A stretch of DNA of 64,000 bases from Mesorhizobium tamadayense (GTDB lineage: Bacteria > Pseudomonadota > Alphaproteobacteria > Rhizobiales > Rhizobiaceae), in assembly GCF_003863365.1 (NCBI RefSeq), contig NZ_RQXT01000003.1, positions 124,001 through 188,000 of the forward strand. Reading direction: 5' to 3'. Under the pieces are notes generated by a model that worked only from the letters and a program-made list of their open reading frames with translations, was not told the origin of the DNA and searched no databases. The first letter of the stretch is position 1. Every line of letters starts with the position of its first letter. The translations under genes were made by a program, and so were the position numbers. Positions 26,023 to 34,726 of the stretch are shown here, piece after piece.

Positions 26023-27315
26023 ATGCGCACGGGTTCTTCGACCAGGCGGTTCCTGGACACCAAGCTGCGAGCCCTCAAGGCCCGCGCCCAGCGCCTGAAC
26101 CGTTTGACGCCCCGGCGCATCGGCCTTCGTCCCGAAGACCTGCCCTACGCGCCGTCCCGGGCTCACTTCCACGCCGCCAACAAGCGGCTGGCCGCCATCG
26201 GCAACGCCATCAACAGGCGGATCGTCGAGATCGAGCGCAGCTGGCCGCCGGCGACGGCGCAACATGCCCTTACCCAAATGGCGATGCTCGACCGTAGCGT
26301 CGATCGGCTGCGTAGGACTTTCGGGATGTTCTTCGAAGTCATGTCGCAGCGCGGATCGGCATTCGCGCCGGCGCTCGCCGCGCATGACGAGATCGCGCTC
26401 GATTGCTATGCAGTCGTCCGCCAGGCCCTGCCTGATGTGTTCAGCGGCCCGCTTCTGAAGCCGCTGACCTATTTGGAACATGGCTATTCTCCAGCCACGC
26501 AGCGCCGCGGCGTGGCACTTGCCCGCCTGCTCGGCGACAGCAATCCGTTCCCGGTGATCCGGGTGCCGTGGGATCGCGACAATCCCTGGCAGTCAGTCTT
26601 CCTTCATGAAGTTGCTCACAACCTGCAGGCGGATATGGGCCTCTGGCAGGAGAACGCGCAAGCGGTCGCCAACCGGCTCGCCAGCATGCGCTTCGATCCC
26701 CTAGTGGTGACGATCTTGCGCCGCTGGCACAAGGAGATCTTTGCCGATCTCGCGGCGCTCCTGCTTGGCGGAACGGCGTCGGTATGGGGCATGATGGAGT
26801 TTCTCGCTCATCCGGGCGCCCGCGCGCTAACCTACCGTCCCGGCGGGGCGCATCCGACCGGTTGGATCCGTGTTCTCATCCTGACTCAGATGCTGCGCCG
26901 CATGGGTTTCGCCGACGAGGCGAGACGGGCCGAACGCGTCTGGCGGGGTCTCTACAATCCGGCCCGCGGCCACAGGCTGCCGCCAGTCCTACTCGCATCG
27001 GTGCCTCGCGTTATCCCGGCCGTGGTCGATGAAATCGCCTACCAGCCGCGACGCGGCCTGGGCCAGCATGCGCTGGCCGACGCCATCCCTTTCACCCGGG
27101 CCGACGAAGCGCGCATCCGCCAAGGCGGAATCCTGATTGCGGCGGGACGGATGCCCGACCTGCCGCCCCGCTTTCTCGTGTCGGCCAGCCGTTTCGCGCT
27201 GGAGGCCGGCGCAGAGCCGGACGCCATTGCCGCGCTCGTCTTTAGAAACCTGGCCCAGCGTCAGGCAAACCGACGGCCCACTGCGCAACCGTCCCCAGCC
27301 GCACTCGTTGCATGA
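26023..27315 (+). CDS. HEVAH zinc metallopeptidase-like protein
   Basis: Second operon gene (430 aa), start ATG 26023 behind AAGGA. Residues 190-205 carry the zincin motif HEVAH (His195, Glu196, His199). Glu238 in HKEIFADL is a plausible third zinc ligand, so a gluzincin-like peptidase is likely. The N-terminal 180 residues are helical and basic, and the C-terminal 120 are unassigned. There is no signal peptide. A natural substrate would be its operon partners, especially the charge-split protein, but this is inferred from position only. A much longer overlapping frame that opens at 25189 runs antisense-like through gene 1 and is not coding there. Confidence 0.85.
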   Translation: MRTGSSTRRFLDTKLRALKARAQRLNRLTPRRIGLRPEDLPYAPSRAHFHAANKRLAAIGNAINRRIVEIERSWPPATAQHALTQMAMLDRSVDRLRRTFGMFFEVMSQRGSAFAPALAAHDEIALDCYAVVRQALPDVFSGPLLKPLTYLEHGYSPATQRRGVALARLLGDSNPFPVIRVPWDRDNPWQSVFLHEVAHNLQADMGLWQENAQAVANRLASMRFDPLVVTILRRWHKEIFADLAALLLGGTASVWGMMEFLAHPGARALTYRPGGAHPTGWIRVLILTQMLRRMGFADEARRAERVWRGLYNPARGHRLPPVLLASVPRVIPAVVDEIAYQPRRGLGQHALADAIPFTRADEARIRQGGILIAAGRMPDLPPRFLVSASRFALEAGAEPDAIAALVFRNLAQRQANRRPTAQPSPAALVA

Positions 27316-27326
27316 GGAACTAAATC

Positions 27327-29099
27327 ATGGTCGACGCAATCCCAACCGCCGCCAACCCGGTCTCGAAATTTCGCTCGCCTGCCACAGTTGCCGTTGACAA
27401 CCTGCTGCGCAAAACGCTGCGCGTCAGCGATCCGCGTGATCCCGACCAGATCGCCAACGCTCTCCTGAGCTTCTACCCAGATGAGGCGGATCGGGACCGC
27501 CGCGAGCGCGCCGGCCTGCCCTATTCGAGCGTGCCCGACTATGTGCCGCTGGCGAAGAATTCCGGCCCGTCCTCGGTCGAACTGGCACAGGCGCAGGACG
27601 ATCTCGAACGCGACCTGCAGACGCTTTCGACCTCCTCGCCGCTGAAGGACATTCGCATCGAGATGATCGGCTGGGGCCGCTCCATCCGGCAAATTGCCAC
27701 TGAGGGACTGGCCGCCGCCCGACTCGCCCTTGATTCGGTCAATCACGACCGTGCCATGTCGGCCCGCCGTCAGCTTGGCGAGTATTCTCGCCTTGCGCGC
27801 TATGTCGGGACGCTCACCGACGGCAGCGCTATTCTATTCAGGCGTTTTGCCCAGAGCTGCGATGTCTTGGCTGGCCTCATTCTCGTCGCCATCGGCGAAG
27901 GATTGGCTTCCAGCGGCATCACTCGCAGCACATCGATCGTGCGCTCGGCAGCCGGTGAATTACAGGCGCGCCGCAACGCCGTTATAATGGCACTGCGCAG
28001 CCTGACCGGCTCGGTCGAAAGCTCTCTAGGCCAGGAGGATTGGCCGCGCGGCATTGAAGCCTACCGCAATCTGGTGCGGCAACTCGAGGAAGGCGGCCAA
28101 GCCGATCTGCGCGCCCTTTTGGAGGAAAGCGCCCTGTCACAGGCAATGGACGATCTGGTCGACCTCTCGACCGGGGCAAGCGTCGAGGGCTTGCGTGAAC
28201 TATCCACCGCATCCGCAATGCTCGTTCACCGCTTCCAGCGCCTCATTCAGTTCGGCCAGAGCATTCATGTTCCGATCAAAATCCCGATCACGTTCGGGTC
28301 GCCGGAATCGCCGCCGCTGGTGGCATTCGTGTCGAGCCTGCAGCTCTTTGTCGATGCCTTCGTCTCGCAAGGCAGCTCGCGGCTTCTCTACGTCGCGCGC
28401 CCGCCGATCATCGTCTACGGCCTCTATGGCGCCGGCGGTGCTGACACAGGCGCTGACCGCCTGATGAAGCTCACCATTGCGCGGGGCCTGTTGCTCGAAC
28501 AGGTCGACTGCTTCGCCGGCTGCGGCTGCGACGACGACGAGATCAACTGTCAGGTCCTTCTGGATTACATGCTTTTCCTGGTGGACAGGGCGATCGATCT
28601 TTACGCGGTGGGGACGGACCCGGACGGAGTTGGCGAACAGGAAAAGCGGGCTGCGGCCGTCGGCCTTGCCGTCGGTGCGGTGCTGGCCCTGACGGACCAG
28701 GCCAACAATCCCCCCCTGCTCGAGTGCGAACTCAGCGTCAAGCTGAGAGAGACACTCGGCGATATCTCCCGCGAATTGCTCGGTCCGTTCGCCGGCTTGG
28801 TCCCTCCGCCCGGGGATGCAAGCCAAGCGCTCATGGTCCGCGAGCTGCGCATCTTCTACCAGGCGGAAAGCCAGACGGAGCGCCTGGTGCGTTCGCTGAC
28901 ACCGCAATGTGGTTTCGATGTCTTCAACTACAGCAACAGCAATCATTCGCTGATCCGTTGGATGATTCGTTGGATCCTCAACAACACGCTGCAGGAGCCC
29001 AACGTCGACCTGCCGAACCCAGTCCAGATGCCGTCGCCGATCGCGAGCTCGATGGCGAGCATGGGGCAGAACCGTCCCGACTTCTGGTCTGCCGGCTGA
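27327..29099 (+). CDS. large helical protein of unknown function
   Basis: Third operon gene (590 aa) with GAGGAA before ATG 27327 and 11 bases after gene 2. The sequence is mostly helical with no signal peptide. A moderately hydrophobic segment lies around residues 185-205 (LAGLILVAIGEGLASS) and another near 455 (AAAVGLAVGAVLALT). A cysteine cluster DCFAGCGCDDDEINC stands near residue 398 and could bind a metal. The end is Pro/Ser/Met-rich. I do not recognise a family. As the largest protein of the operon it may be structural. Confidence 0.85.
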   Translation: MVDAIPTAANPVSKFRSPATVAVDNLLRKTLRVSDPRDPDQIANALLSFYPDEADRDRRERAGLPYSSVPDYVPLAKNSGPSSVELAQAQDDLERDLQTLSTSSPLKDIRIEMIGWGRSIRQIATEGLAAARLALDSVNHDRAMSARRQLGEYSRLARYVGTLTDGSAILFRRFAQSCDVLAGLILVAIGEGLASSGITRSTSIVRSAAGELQARRNAVIMALRSLTGSVESSLGQEDWPRGIEAYRNLVRQLEEGGQADLRALLEESALSQAMDDLVDLSTGASVEGLRELSTASAMLVHRFQRLIQFGQSIHVPIKIPITFGSPESPPLVAFVSSLQLFVDAFVSQGSSRLLYVARPPIIVYGLYGAGGADTGADRLMKLTIARGLLLEQVDCFAGCGCDDDEINCQVLLDYMLFLVDRAIDLYAVGTDPDGVGEQEKRAAAVGLAVGAVLALTDQANNPPLLECELSVKLRETLGDISRELLGPFAGLVPPPGDASQALMVRELRIFYQAESQTERLVRSLTPQCGFDVFNYSNSNHSLIRWMIRWILNNTLQEPNVDLPNPVQMPSPIASSMASMGQNRPDFWSAG

Positions 29100-29112
29100 G
29101 AGGAGCAGAACA

Positions 29113-29658
29113 ATGGCTGCGAGAATCGCTTTTCCCTATAAACCCGCCAACAAATTCCACGCCGGGATCGAGGCGCGCTTCAAGGCGGCAGCCGAGACGC
29201 CGCAGTCGATCGATCGGCTGACAGACGAGGTCAAAACCGGCAGCAAGGGAACCAAGGGGGCTATCGACAAAGTCGCCGACGCCATCGACGAGCTGCATAA
29301 AACGGTCCAATCCATCGGCCTGCGCGACAAGGACAATGTCACCGCGCTCTATGCCGCCGCGGTCGACACTACCGGAGACATTGTCGGCCGCACAATTGCG
29401 GGGCAATGGCTCAACCAGGCGGGATTCAAGTCGCTGCACGACATCGAGACGTTCAACAATCGCAAGCCGCAGGGAACCCGGCGCGACGACTTCATCAAGC
29501 GTATTCGCAACGCTGGTAGCTTCAGCAGTGGCCTTCCCTCGGTCGTCACCGACGACGAGCTGGCGCGCTTTTTCGAGCTGGCGCCCGCTGTCCAGAAAGC
29601 GATCGACGACAGCCAACCGCCGACCGGCGGCCAACCGCCGCCAACCAAAAAACCTTGA
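29113..29658 (+). CDS. helical protein of unknown function
   Basis: Fourth operon gene (181 aa), 13 bases behind gene 3, with GAGAGGAG before ATG 29113. Residues 25-75 look like a coiled-coil-prone helix (RLTDEVKTGSKGTKGAIDKV). The C-terminus is a short Pro-rich repeat (PPTGGQPPPTKKP). It has no membrane segment, signal or catalytic motif. It is relatively rich in lysine compared with gene 1. An adaptor or assembly role in the operon's complex is a guess. Confidence 0.8.
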   Translation: MAARIAFPYKPANKFHAGIEARFKAAAETPQSIDRLTDEVKTGSKGTKGAIDKVADAIDELHKTVQSIGLRDKDNVTALYAAAVDTTGDIVGRTIAGQWLNQAGFKSLHDIETFNNRKPQGTRRDDFIKRIRNAGSFSSGLPSVVTDDELARFFELAPAVQKAIDDSQPPTGGQPPPTKKP

Positions 29659-29691
29659 GAGCCGCCAATTCGAGCAAGATGAGGTCTGATT

Positions 29692-30795
29692 ATGGCTAGT
29701 GAATCCAACCAGGTCATCCAGCGGCTGTTCCAGCGCTTCTTCCGGGACGAGCTGTCGGCATTGTCGCCGGCGGACCGCGCCGCGTTCGAGAGCGAGTTCG
29801 AGGGTCGCTACGGGGAATTGCTCGAACGCTCGTCCAGCACCACGACCACCAGCTTCTCGGATCTGGTCGGCTTCGGTGACGGGCCAATCAAGCCGTTCGA
29901 CTCGCTGCAGATGCCGCTGCTGCGCAACGACTTCGACGAGTCGATCATCCCTCCGCAGCTGCAGGCGTCGGCAGAGCTCTATTACATCTACCAAATGGAC
30001 CGCATGAAGCTGTTCCAGGTGGTCGATGTATTGCGGCGACTGTTCCAAAACGGCCAGATCCGCATTCAGCGCGGCCCCGGCGCGCGCGGGCTATACATCC
30101 TCGAGAAGTGGCGGCCGATCCGCTACAAGCGCCGAGACCGGCTGATCGCCTATCGCCGCGTCTTCAATTACGGCCGCGCCCCCGTTCCGGCCGGCGCCAT
30201 CGTCAACCGCAGCTTCCACTTCATGCTGGTCGCCTTCATGAACGCAATGTCGCAATATTTCCAAGACTTGACCATCGGCCAGGTCATTCGCGGCTCGGCA
30301 TCGATCAACGACAGGCCGTTCGCCGCGCTCGCCACGGTGCAGCGCGTCGGCACCGATCTACGCTACCATCTCGATCGTTCGAGCTACGGCAACATCCTGG
30401 CCCTGACCCGGGAAACCGGACAGTATGTGCAGCAGATCTTCGAGCTGTTCGACGCGCCCGATATCAAGAAGTCCTTCGACGCCAACACCAAATGGGATGT
30501 CATCGAGGCCGTTGCCAACCGGCACCTCGGCGGCGCCGCCGAAATGTCGCAGCGCGCCAAGATGGCGGATGCGGGGCGCCGGGTCCTGCAGTATATCGCC
30601 GAGAATGAGTTCCGCACGACGATCACGCCGGCCGAATTCGACGCCGACGCCAAGAAGATGGGCTCTCAGGCCGATGCCTGGCTGGCTGCCTATCGGCTGA
30701 CGCGCGAAGGACGTCGCTTCCCGGGTCTCGATGGCGACCGGGTGCACTGGTCGTATGGGCTCAACCGAAACACCGCCTCACGCATCGCCGCCTGA
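29692..30795 (+). CDS. protein of unknown function
   Basis: Fifth operon gene (367 aa) with GAGGTC before ATG 29692. The N-terminal 60 residues are helical and acidic (LSALSPADRAAFESEFEGR). A Thr/Ser-rich linker follows, then a mixed domain with basic patches (RPIRYKRRDRLIAYRR near 140). No signal peptide, transmembrane helix or enzyme motif is visible. I do not recognise the family. Confidence 0.8.
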   Translation: MASESNQVIQRLFQRFFRDELSALSPADRAAFESEFEGRYGELLERSSSTTTTSFSDLVGFGDGPIKPFDSLQMPLLRNDFDESIIPPQLQASAELYYIYQMDRMKLFQVVDVLRRLFQNGQIRIQRGPGARGLYILEKWRPIRYKRRDRLIAYRRVFNYGRAPVPAGAIVNRSFHFMLVAFMNAMSQYFQDLTIGQVIRGSASINDRPFAALATVQRVGTDLRYHLDRSSYGNILALTRETGQYVQQIFELFDAPDIKKSFDANTKWDVIEAVANRHLGGAAEMSQRAKMADAGRRVLQYIAENEFRTTITPAEFDADAKKMGSQADAWLAAYRLTREGRRFPGLDGDRVHWSYGLNRNTASRIAA

Positions 30796-30825
30796 ACCGT
30801 TCGCCGGGGATGAAGAGTGTCAGCG

Positions 30826-31665
30826 ATGGACCACCATCTTTATCTTCCCGGGCGCTTCGCGCCCAAGCCGCCGAACATCGTCATCGATGCGCCGCTGGCG
30901 TTGTCGCCGATGGGGCTGCTGATGACGGTGGTGCTTTCCCAGTCCGCGCGGGTATGGCTGCCACGCGGCTTCTATACCTTGCTCGACAATGATGAATACT
31001 ATCGCCACCGGCCTGACCAGATGGGCGGTTCCTGGCTTAGCCCGGATACGAGGGGTGCCTGCCTCAAGGAGCTGGCGCTAGAGCTCGAACCGTGGCGGCG
31101 CGCATGGCAGAACGGCAGGCTGTCGTCGCGGGTGCACTGGATCGGCGACGCGCAATATGAAAGCGCGCTGCCCGAACGCGAGGAAACAGCGCTGTTACCG
31201 CGCTTCGAAGGCTGCTGCGCGGCACTCGAATCCAGGCTTGGCGACCAGCCCGGCACCGCCGCTCCGCTGGATGAGTGCGCCCGCGACGTGATTGCGCTCT
31301 CGGCCGCCTTGCAACCAGACAGCGCCTACATTCTGACCATGGCCGGCACGGCAGGCAGTGGCAGGCCGCCGTTCTGCGACTATCTCGAGCGGCTGGAATT
31401 TCCCGCTAGGCACCATCCAGGCGCCTTTCCAGGCTGGTCCAGCCCGGCATTCTGGCCGGCGCTGGCTCCGCTTACTGCCAGTGGCCGCAGCGCCGCGATC
31501 GTGCAGATCGTGGCGCCGGTCATCCTGGCGCTGCCCGACGGCTGGACCGAAACCGACTGGGCACTGGAAGACCCGGCCGGTCAAGACGACGAGACACCTG
31601 ATGATCCGTGGCGCAATGCATGCGCGCTCTGGCATGAGCTGGCGCCGGCGGAGGTCGCGGCATGA
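30826..31665 (+). CDS. protein of unknown function
   Basis: Sixth operon gene (279 aa from ATG 30826; GTG 30817 is the alternative). It is Trp-, Pro- and Leu-rich and looks like a folded cytoplasmic protein (MDHHLYLPGRFAPKPPNIVI). It has no signal, membrane helix or recognisable motif. Its stop overlaps the next start by four bases (ATGA), which implies coupled translation and probably a 1:1 partnership with the DUF4438-like protein. Confidence 0.78.
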   Translation: MDHHLYLPGRFAPKPPNIVIDAPLALSPMGLLMTVVLSQSARVWLPRGFYTLLDNDEYYRHRPDQMGGSWLSPDTRGACLKELALELEPWRRAWQNGRLSSRVHWIGDAQYESALPEREETALLPRFEGCCAALESRLGDQPGTAAPLDECARDVIALSAALQPDSAYILTMAGTAGSGRPPFCDYLERLEFPARHHPGAFPGWSSPAFWPALAPLTASGRSAAIVQIVAPVILALPDGWTETDWALEDPAGQDDETPDDPWRNACALWHELAPAEVAA

Positions 31666-32696
31666 GCCCGCCCCGCCTGGACCCGAGCCACGGCTTGCGC
31701 ACCAATGCGCGCGACCTGGTCATGATCAGCGTCGCCGGCCAGGTCGCTTCGCCGACAGAGAGGGGAACACCCTGGCGCATCGGATATGATGGCAGGCCGC
31801 GCTCGCTGCCGGGCACCGGCGGCATCGTGCTCAACCACCGCGTCGGTGATCCTTGCGTTGGCCTCGCCGGAGATCATGTCGAGCCGGCGGTGTCGATCCG
31901 CAATGAGGCGCGCGCCGCCGGTGGCAGCCCGGACGCCGCCAACCAAGCGCTGCAAAGCTATTCCTGTGTCGGCAATCACGCCATCGTCACTACCGGCCGC
32001 GCCGCCGGGGCGCGTGGCGTGGTGACCGGCAAGCATGGCGGTGTCGACACGGTGCTGATCGATTTTCCCGTTCCGGCGATGCGGCAAATGGCGATTGGTG
32101 ACGGTGTCCAAGTCTGGGCCTACGGGCTTGGCTTGCGCCTGACCGACTATCCCGATGTGGCTATCTGGAACTGCTCGCCGCGGCTCTTGGCGCGCTGGCG
32201 GCCGGTTGAGCGCAACGGCCGCATCCGCGTCAAGGTGACGCACCGTATTCCGGCCCGCGTCATGGGCTCCGGCCTTGGCCGCAACAATGTGCTGCGTGGC
32301 GACTACGATATCCAGATGTCGGATCCGGGCATGGTGCGGCGCTACAGGCTAGGCTCGCTGCGTTTCGGCGACATTGTCGGGATCATGGACGCCGACAACC
32401 GCTACGGCCGGTCGCGGCTGGAGGGGCATATCTCGGTGGGGGTCATCGTCCACAGCGACAGCACGGTCGCCGGCCATGGTCCGGGCGTTGTCTCGCTGCT
32501 TTCGGCGCCGGCCTCGCGGCTGCAACTCGAAGTGTCGCCGGACGCCAATATCGCCCGCTTTCTCGACATCCGCCCGCCGCAGCCGGCACGGCCGTCGTTT
32601 CCGCTGCCGACAGTGGAGCAGAGGGAACGGACGGTGGCGCGGCTGCGCGAACGAGCGATGGCATCGAGCGCCAGGGCTGAAACCGGCTTTGGCTGA
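31662..32696 (+). CDS. DUF4438-like beta-rich protein
   Basis: Seventh operon gene (344 aa). Segments DLVMISVAGQVASP, PGTGGIVLNHRVGDP, GDHVEPAVSI and later GSGLGRNNVLRGDYDIQ, FGDIVGIMDADNRYGR resemble what I recall of DUF4438 proteins such as Thermotoga TM1086, a beta-barrel/SH3-like fold of unknown role. The match is from memory. No signal peptide. Start overlaps gene 6. Residues His-rich near the fold centre could form an active site, but nothing is proven. Confidence 0.78.
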   Translation: MSPPRLDPSHGLRTNARDLVMISVAGQVASPTERGTPWRIGYDGRPRSLPGTGGIVLNHRVGDPCVGLAGDHVEPAVSIRNEARAAGGSPDAANQALQSYSCVGNHAIVTTGRAAGARGVVTGKHGGVDTVLIDFPVPAMRQMAIGDGVQVWAYGLGLRLTDYPDVAIWNCSPRLLARWRPVERNGRIRVKVTHRIPARVMGSGLGRNNVLRGDYDIQMSDPGMVRRYRLGSLRFGDIVGIMDADNRYGRSRLEGHISVGVIVHSDSTVAGHGPGVVSLLSAPASRLQLEVSPDANIARFLDIRPPQPARPSFPLPTVEQRERTVARLRERAMASSARAETGFG

Positions 32697-32752
32697 TCGC
32701 GGCCGGAACAGGACGAAGAAGCATAGGAAGAAGCACAGGGAAGGGAGCCGGC

Positions 32753-33439
32753 ATGTCCTATCTTGACGAACAACTCGACGCGCTGGTTGAGGAGGCCGCC
32801 CAGGCGGTCGGTCATCCCAGGCCTTGCGGCTGTGCGCGCTGCCGGCAGCGGCAGCCGTTCCGCGCGGTGGAAGTCAGGAGCCGGCATTTCCCCGGCTGCG
32901 GCTGTGGGACCTGCAGCAGCGGTGCATCTTTCGACGAGGCAGCGATGCGGCAGGCCCGGCCGGCAGGCCGCCAGACATCGGCGCGGGCGGCGGGACGGCA
33001 ACTGCCCGGCTGGCGCGGATGGACGCGGCCGGTCTCACTGGCAGCCATCGACGCGGCGCGCGCTGCCGCACGCCGCGGTGAACCCGTCGATTCGCTAGTG
33101 CGGCCCTTCTTGGCGACGGGGCCACAGGTCTACCGCATCACCCGCGCCGGAATCGACCGCGACCGCCCGCTGAGCATTGGCATGACCAAAGCCAACAGCT
33201 CGATCGCGCAGCGGATCATCGAGCATTATCGGCAGCCGAGCCGCGCCGATCCCAAGGTCAACGTCGCGATCCGCAACCTGCAGCCGGGTCAGGTTCTGGT
33301 CCAGGCCGCCCGCCTGACCCGCCAGGGCATTCATCCGCGGCGGGCGAGAAACTATGAAGGTTGGCTGCAGGACCGGGAGCGGCCGCTGCTCTACGACCCC
33401 AACAGCACCACATTCGATGAAACCGGCCTGATCCGCTGA
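32753..33439 (+). CDS. twin-CxCxxC protein with a GIY-YIG-like domain
   Basis: Eighth operon gene (228 aa), GGGAGCC before ATG 32753. The N-terminal part has two matching CxCxxC motifs, Cys25/27/30 (CGCARC) and Cys49/51/54 (CGCGTC), suggesting a zinc site. Residues 124-215 read like a divergent GIY-YIG domain: QVYRIT at 125-130, PLSIGMT at 139-145 in place of YIG, Arg154 in IAQRIIEHY, and Glu202 in NYEGWL. Tyr of the YIG motif is replaced by Ser, so nuclease activity is doubtful. DNA binding or a repurposed fold are alternatives. Confidence 0.78.
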   Translation: MSYLDEQLDALVEEAAQAVGHPRPCGCARCRQRQPFRAVEVRSRHFPGCGCGTCSSGASFDEAAMRQARPAGRQTSARAAGRQLPGWRGWTRPVSLAAIDAARAAARRGEPVDSLVRPFLATGPQVYRITRAGIDRDRPLSIGMTKANSSIAQRIIEHYRQPSRADPKVNVAIRNLQPGQVLVQAARLTRQGIHPRRARNYEGWLQDRERPLLYDPNSTTFDETGLIR

Positions 33440-33455
33440 ACCAAGGGAGGTCCCG

Positions 33456-33818
33456 ATGCACGGGCAGATCGCATCTCGTTCAAGGTCCGCATGGGCCAAT
33501 CTCGACGCAATCGTCCTCGAGGAGGTCAGAGCCCTCCGCCCGCCGGCACCGCGCGCTGCCGAGGCAGCGGCGGCCGAGGCAGAGGCACCGTTCAGCTCTG
33601 ACGAGGAGTTCATGCACCGGGCGACGGCCTACCTTGGCGGCCGCGGCGAGGAGGCGTTTTGGCTGATGGAGCGTCTGCGCAACATGCTCGGCATCGATGA
33701 AGCCTCGGAAGCACCTGCAAACCCAACCGATGAAGGCCAAGCCAGCGCGGCCGGGCTCGACGAGGACAAGCCCTCGGGAATCGACCCCCCGGAGGTCGAA
33801 AAAGGGCCAGAAAAATGA
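33456..33818 (+). CDS. small acidic protein of unknown function
   Basis: Ninth operon gene (120 aa) with a strong GGGAGG site seven bases before ATG 33456. An Ala/Glu-rich helical N-terminal half with FWLMERLRNMLGI near residue 68-80 is followed by an acidic, Pro-rich, probably disordered tail. The stop overlaps the protease start by four bases. A co-translated cofactor, inhibitor or chaperone of the protease is plausible from the coupling but unproven. Confidence 0.78.
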   Translation: MHGQIASRSRSAWANLDAIVLEEVRALRPPAPRAAEAAAAEAEAPFSSDEEFMHRATAYLGGRGEEAFWLMERLRNMLGIDEASEAPANPTDEGQASAAGLDEDKPSGIDPPEVEKGPEK

Positions 33819-34636
33819 CGCTGTTCGGTGAGGTCCCTTTCGCGCTCGACCGTCTGGCCGATGAAGCGGACTATGCGGTGGTCGGCCCGACCGACGGCCG
33901 CACCAGGATCGCGCATACGAACCGGTTCCCGCACAGCGCCGTCTGCCACATCGAACGTGATTTCGGCGACGGCAGGCTGACCGGCTGCACTGCCTTCCTG
34001 ATTTCGCCAACGCGTCTGCTCACCGCGGCGCATTGTATTACCAGTCCCATCCGGCAGCGCCTTGGTCTTCCCAATCTTGCGGTGCGCATCCGTGTCACGC
34101 CGGGCCGCGCGTCCCGCGACGCCCGGCCCTTCGGCTGGCAATGGGCGAAGCAATGGCGCGTCAACCCGCCCTACCGCCGCCGCCCGTCGGCGCTGCACGA
34201 TGTCGGGCTGATCGATTTGGAGCGGCCGTTTTCGCCGTCGCCCGCCTTCTTCCGGCTGTGGTCGCCTTCTCGCCAGGATATTGAAAGACTTCGCGCTTCA
34301 CGCTTGCTCCACATTTCCGGCTATCCGGCCGACAAGCCGGACGGCACGCAATGGGAACATTCCGAGCGCCTCGACCGGATCACCGAACGGCAGCTCTTCT
34401 ACAGCGTCGACACCTGCCCGGGCCATAGCGGCGCGCCTGTCTGGATTCATCGCCAGCTGGGCGGCGCGCCCTTCGTCATCGCGGTTCACACGGCCGGTCC
34501 GCGACCCCATTCTGGAGGCGCCTGGGGTTGCCGACCTGGTGTCCCGCTTGCTCCCGCGGGGTTGTTCAACCGTGGCGTCAGGATCACGCCGGACCTTCAG
34601 CGCTCCATCCTTTCCGGTTTCGGGCCTGGAAAGTGA
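33815..34636 (+). CDS. trypsin/V8-like serine protease
   Basis: Tenth operon gene (273 aa). The chymotrypsin-fold triad is complete: His73 in LLTAAHC, Asp129 in LHDVGLIDL, Ser205 in CPGHSGAPVW. Cys58 and Cys74 fit the conserved disulfide beside the histidine. Residues 1-32 look like a short propeptide ending at GRTRIAH. V8-like proteases are normally secreted, yet no Sec or Tat signal is present, so it acts in the cytoplasm or leaves by another route. Start overlaps gene 9 (ATGA). Processing of operon partners is a natural hypothesis. Confidence 0.9.
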   Translation: MTLFGEVPFALDRLADEADYAVVGPTDGRTRIAHTNRFPHSAVCHIERDFGDGRLTGCTAFLISPTRLLTAAHCITSPIRQRLGLPNLAVRIRVTPGRASRDARPFGWQWAKQWRVNPPYRRRPSALHDVGLIDLERPFSPSPAFFRLWSPSRQDIERLRASRLLHISGYPADKPDGTQWEHSERLDRITERQLFYSVDTCPGHSGAPVWIHRQLGGAPFVIAVHTAGPRPHSGGAWGCRPGVPLAPAGLFNRGVRITPDLQRSILSGFGPGK

Positions 34637-34671
34637 CGAGCTCGATCTAACTTTTTGGAGTGCTAATATTC

Positions 34672-34716
34672 GGGGAGGTGATATAGTTCATGGTTAGGGC
34701 ATCAGTGCAGCATTAA
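34672..34716 (+). other. near-perfect ribosome-binding site with an 8-codon frame
   Basis: GGGGAGGTGAT (34672-34682) is almost fully complementary to the 16S rRNA 3' end and is followed by ATG 34690 and only eight sense codons (MVRASVQH) before TAA 34714-34716. A stem-loop follows at 34727. This is the layout of a leader peptide/attenuator before the LuxR-type gene, or a gene destroyed just after its start. Confidence 0.4.
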
Positions 34717-34726
34717 GTAGTGGTCG

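Noticed and set aside
24929..34636. Contractile injection system, T6SS or prophage
   Set aside because: No sheath, tube, baseplate, VgrG/PAAR, AAA-ATPase, capsid, terminase or holin-like protein is visible in the operon or island.
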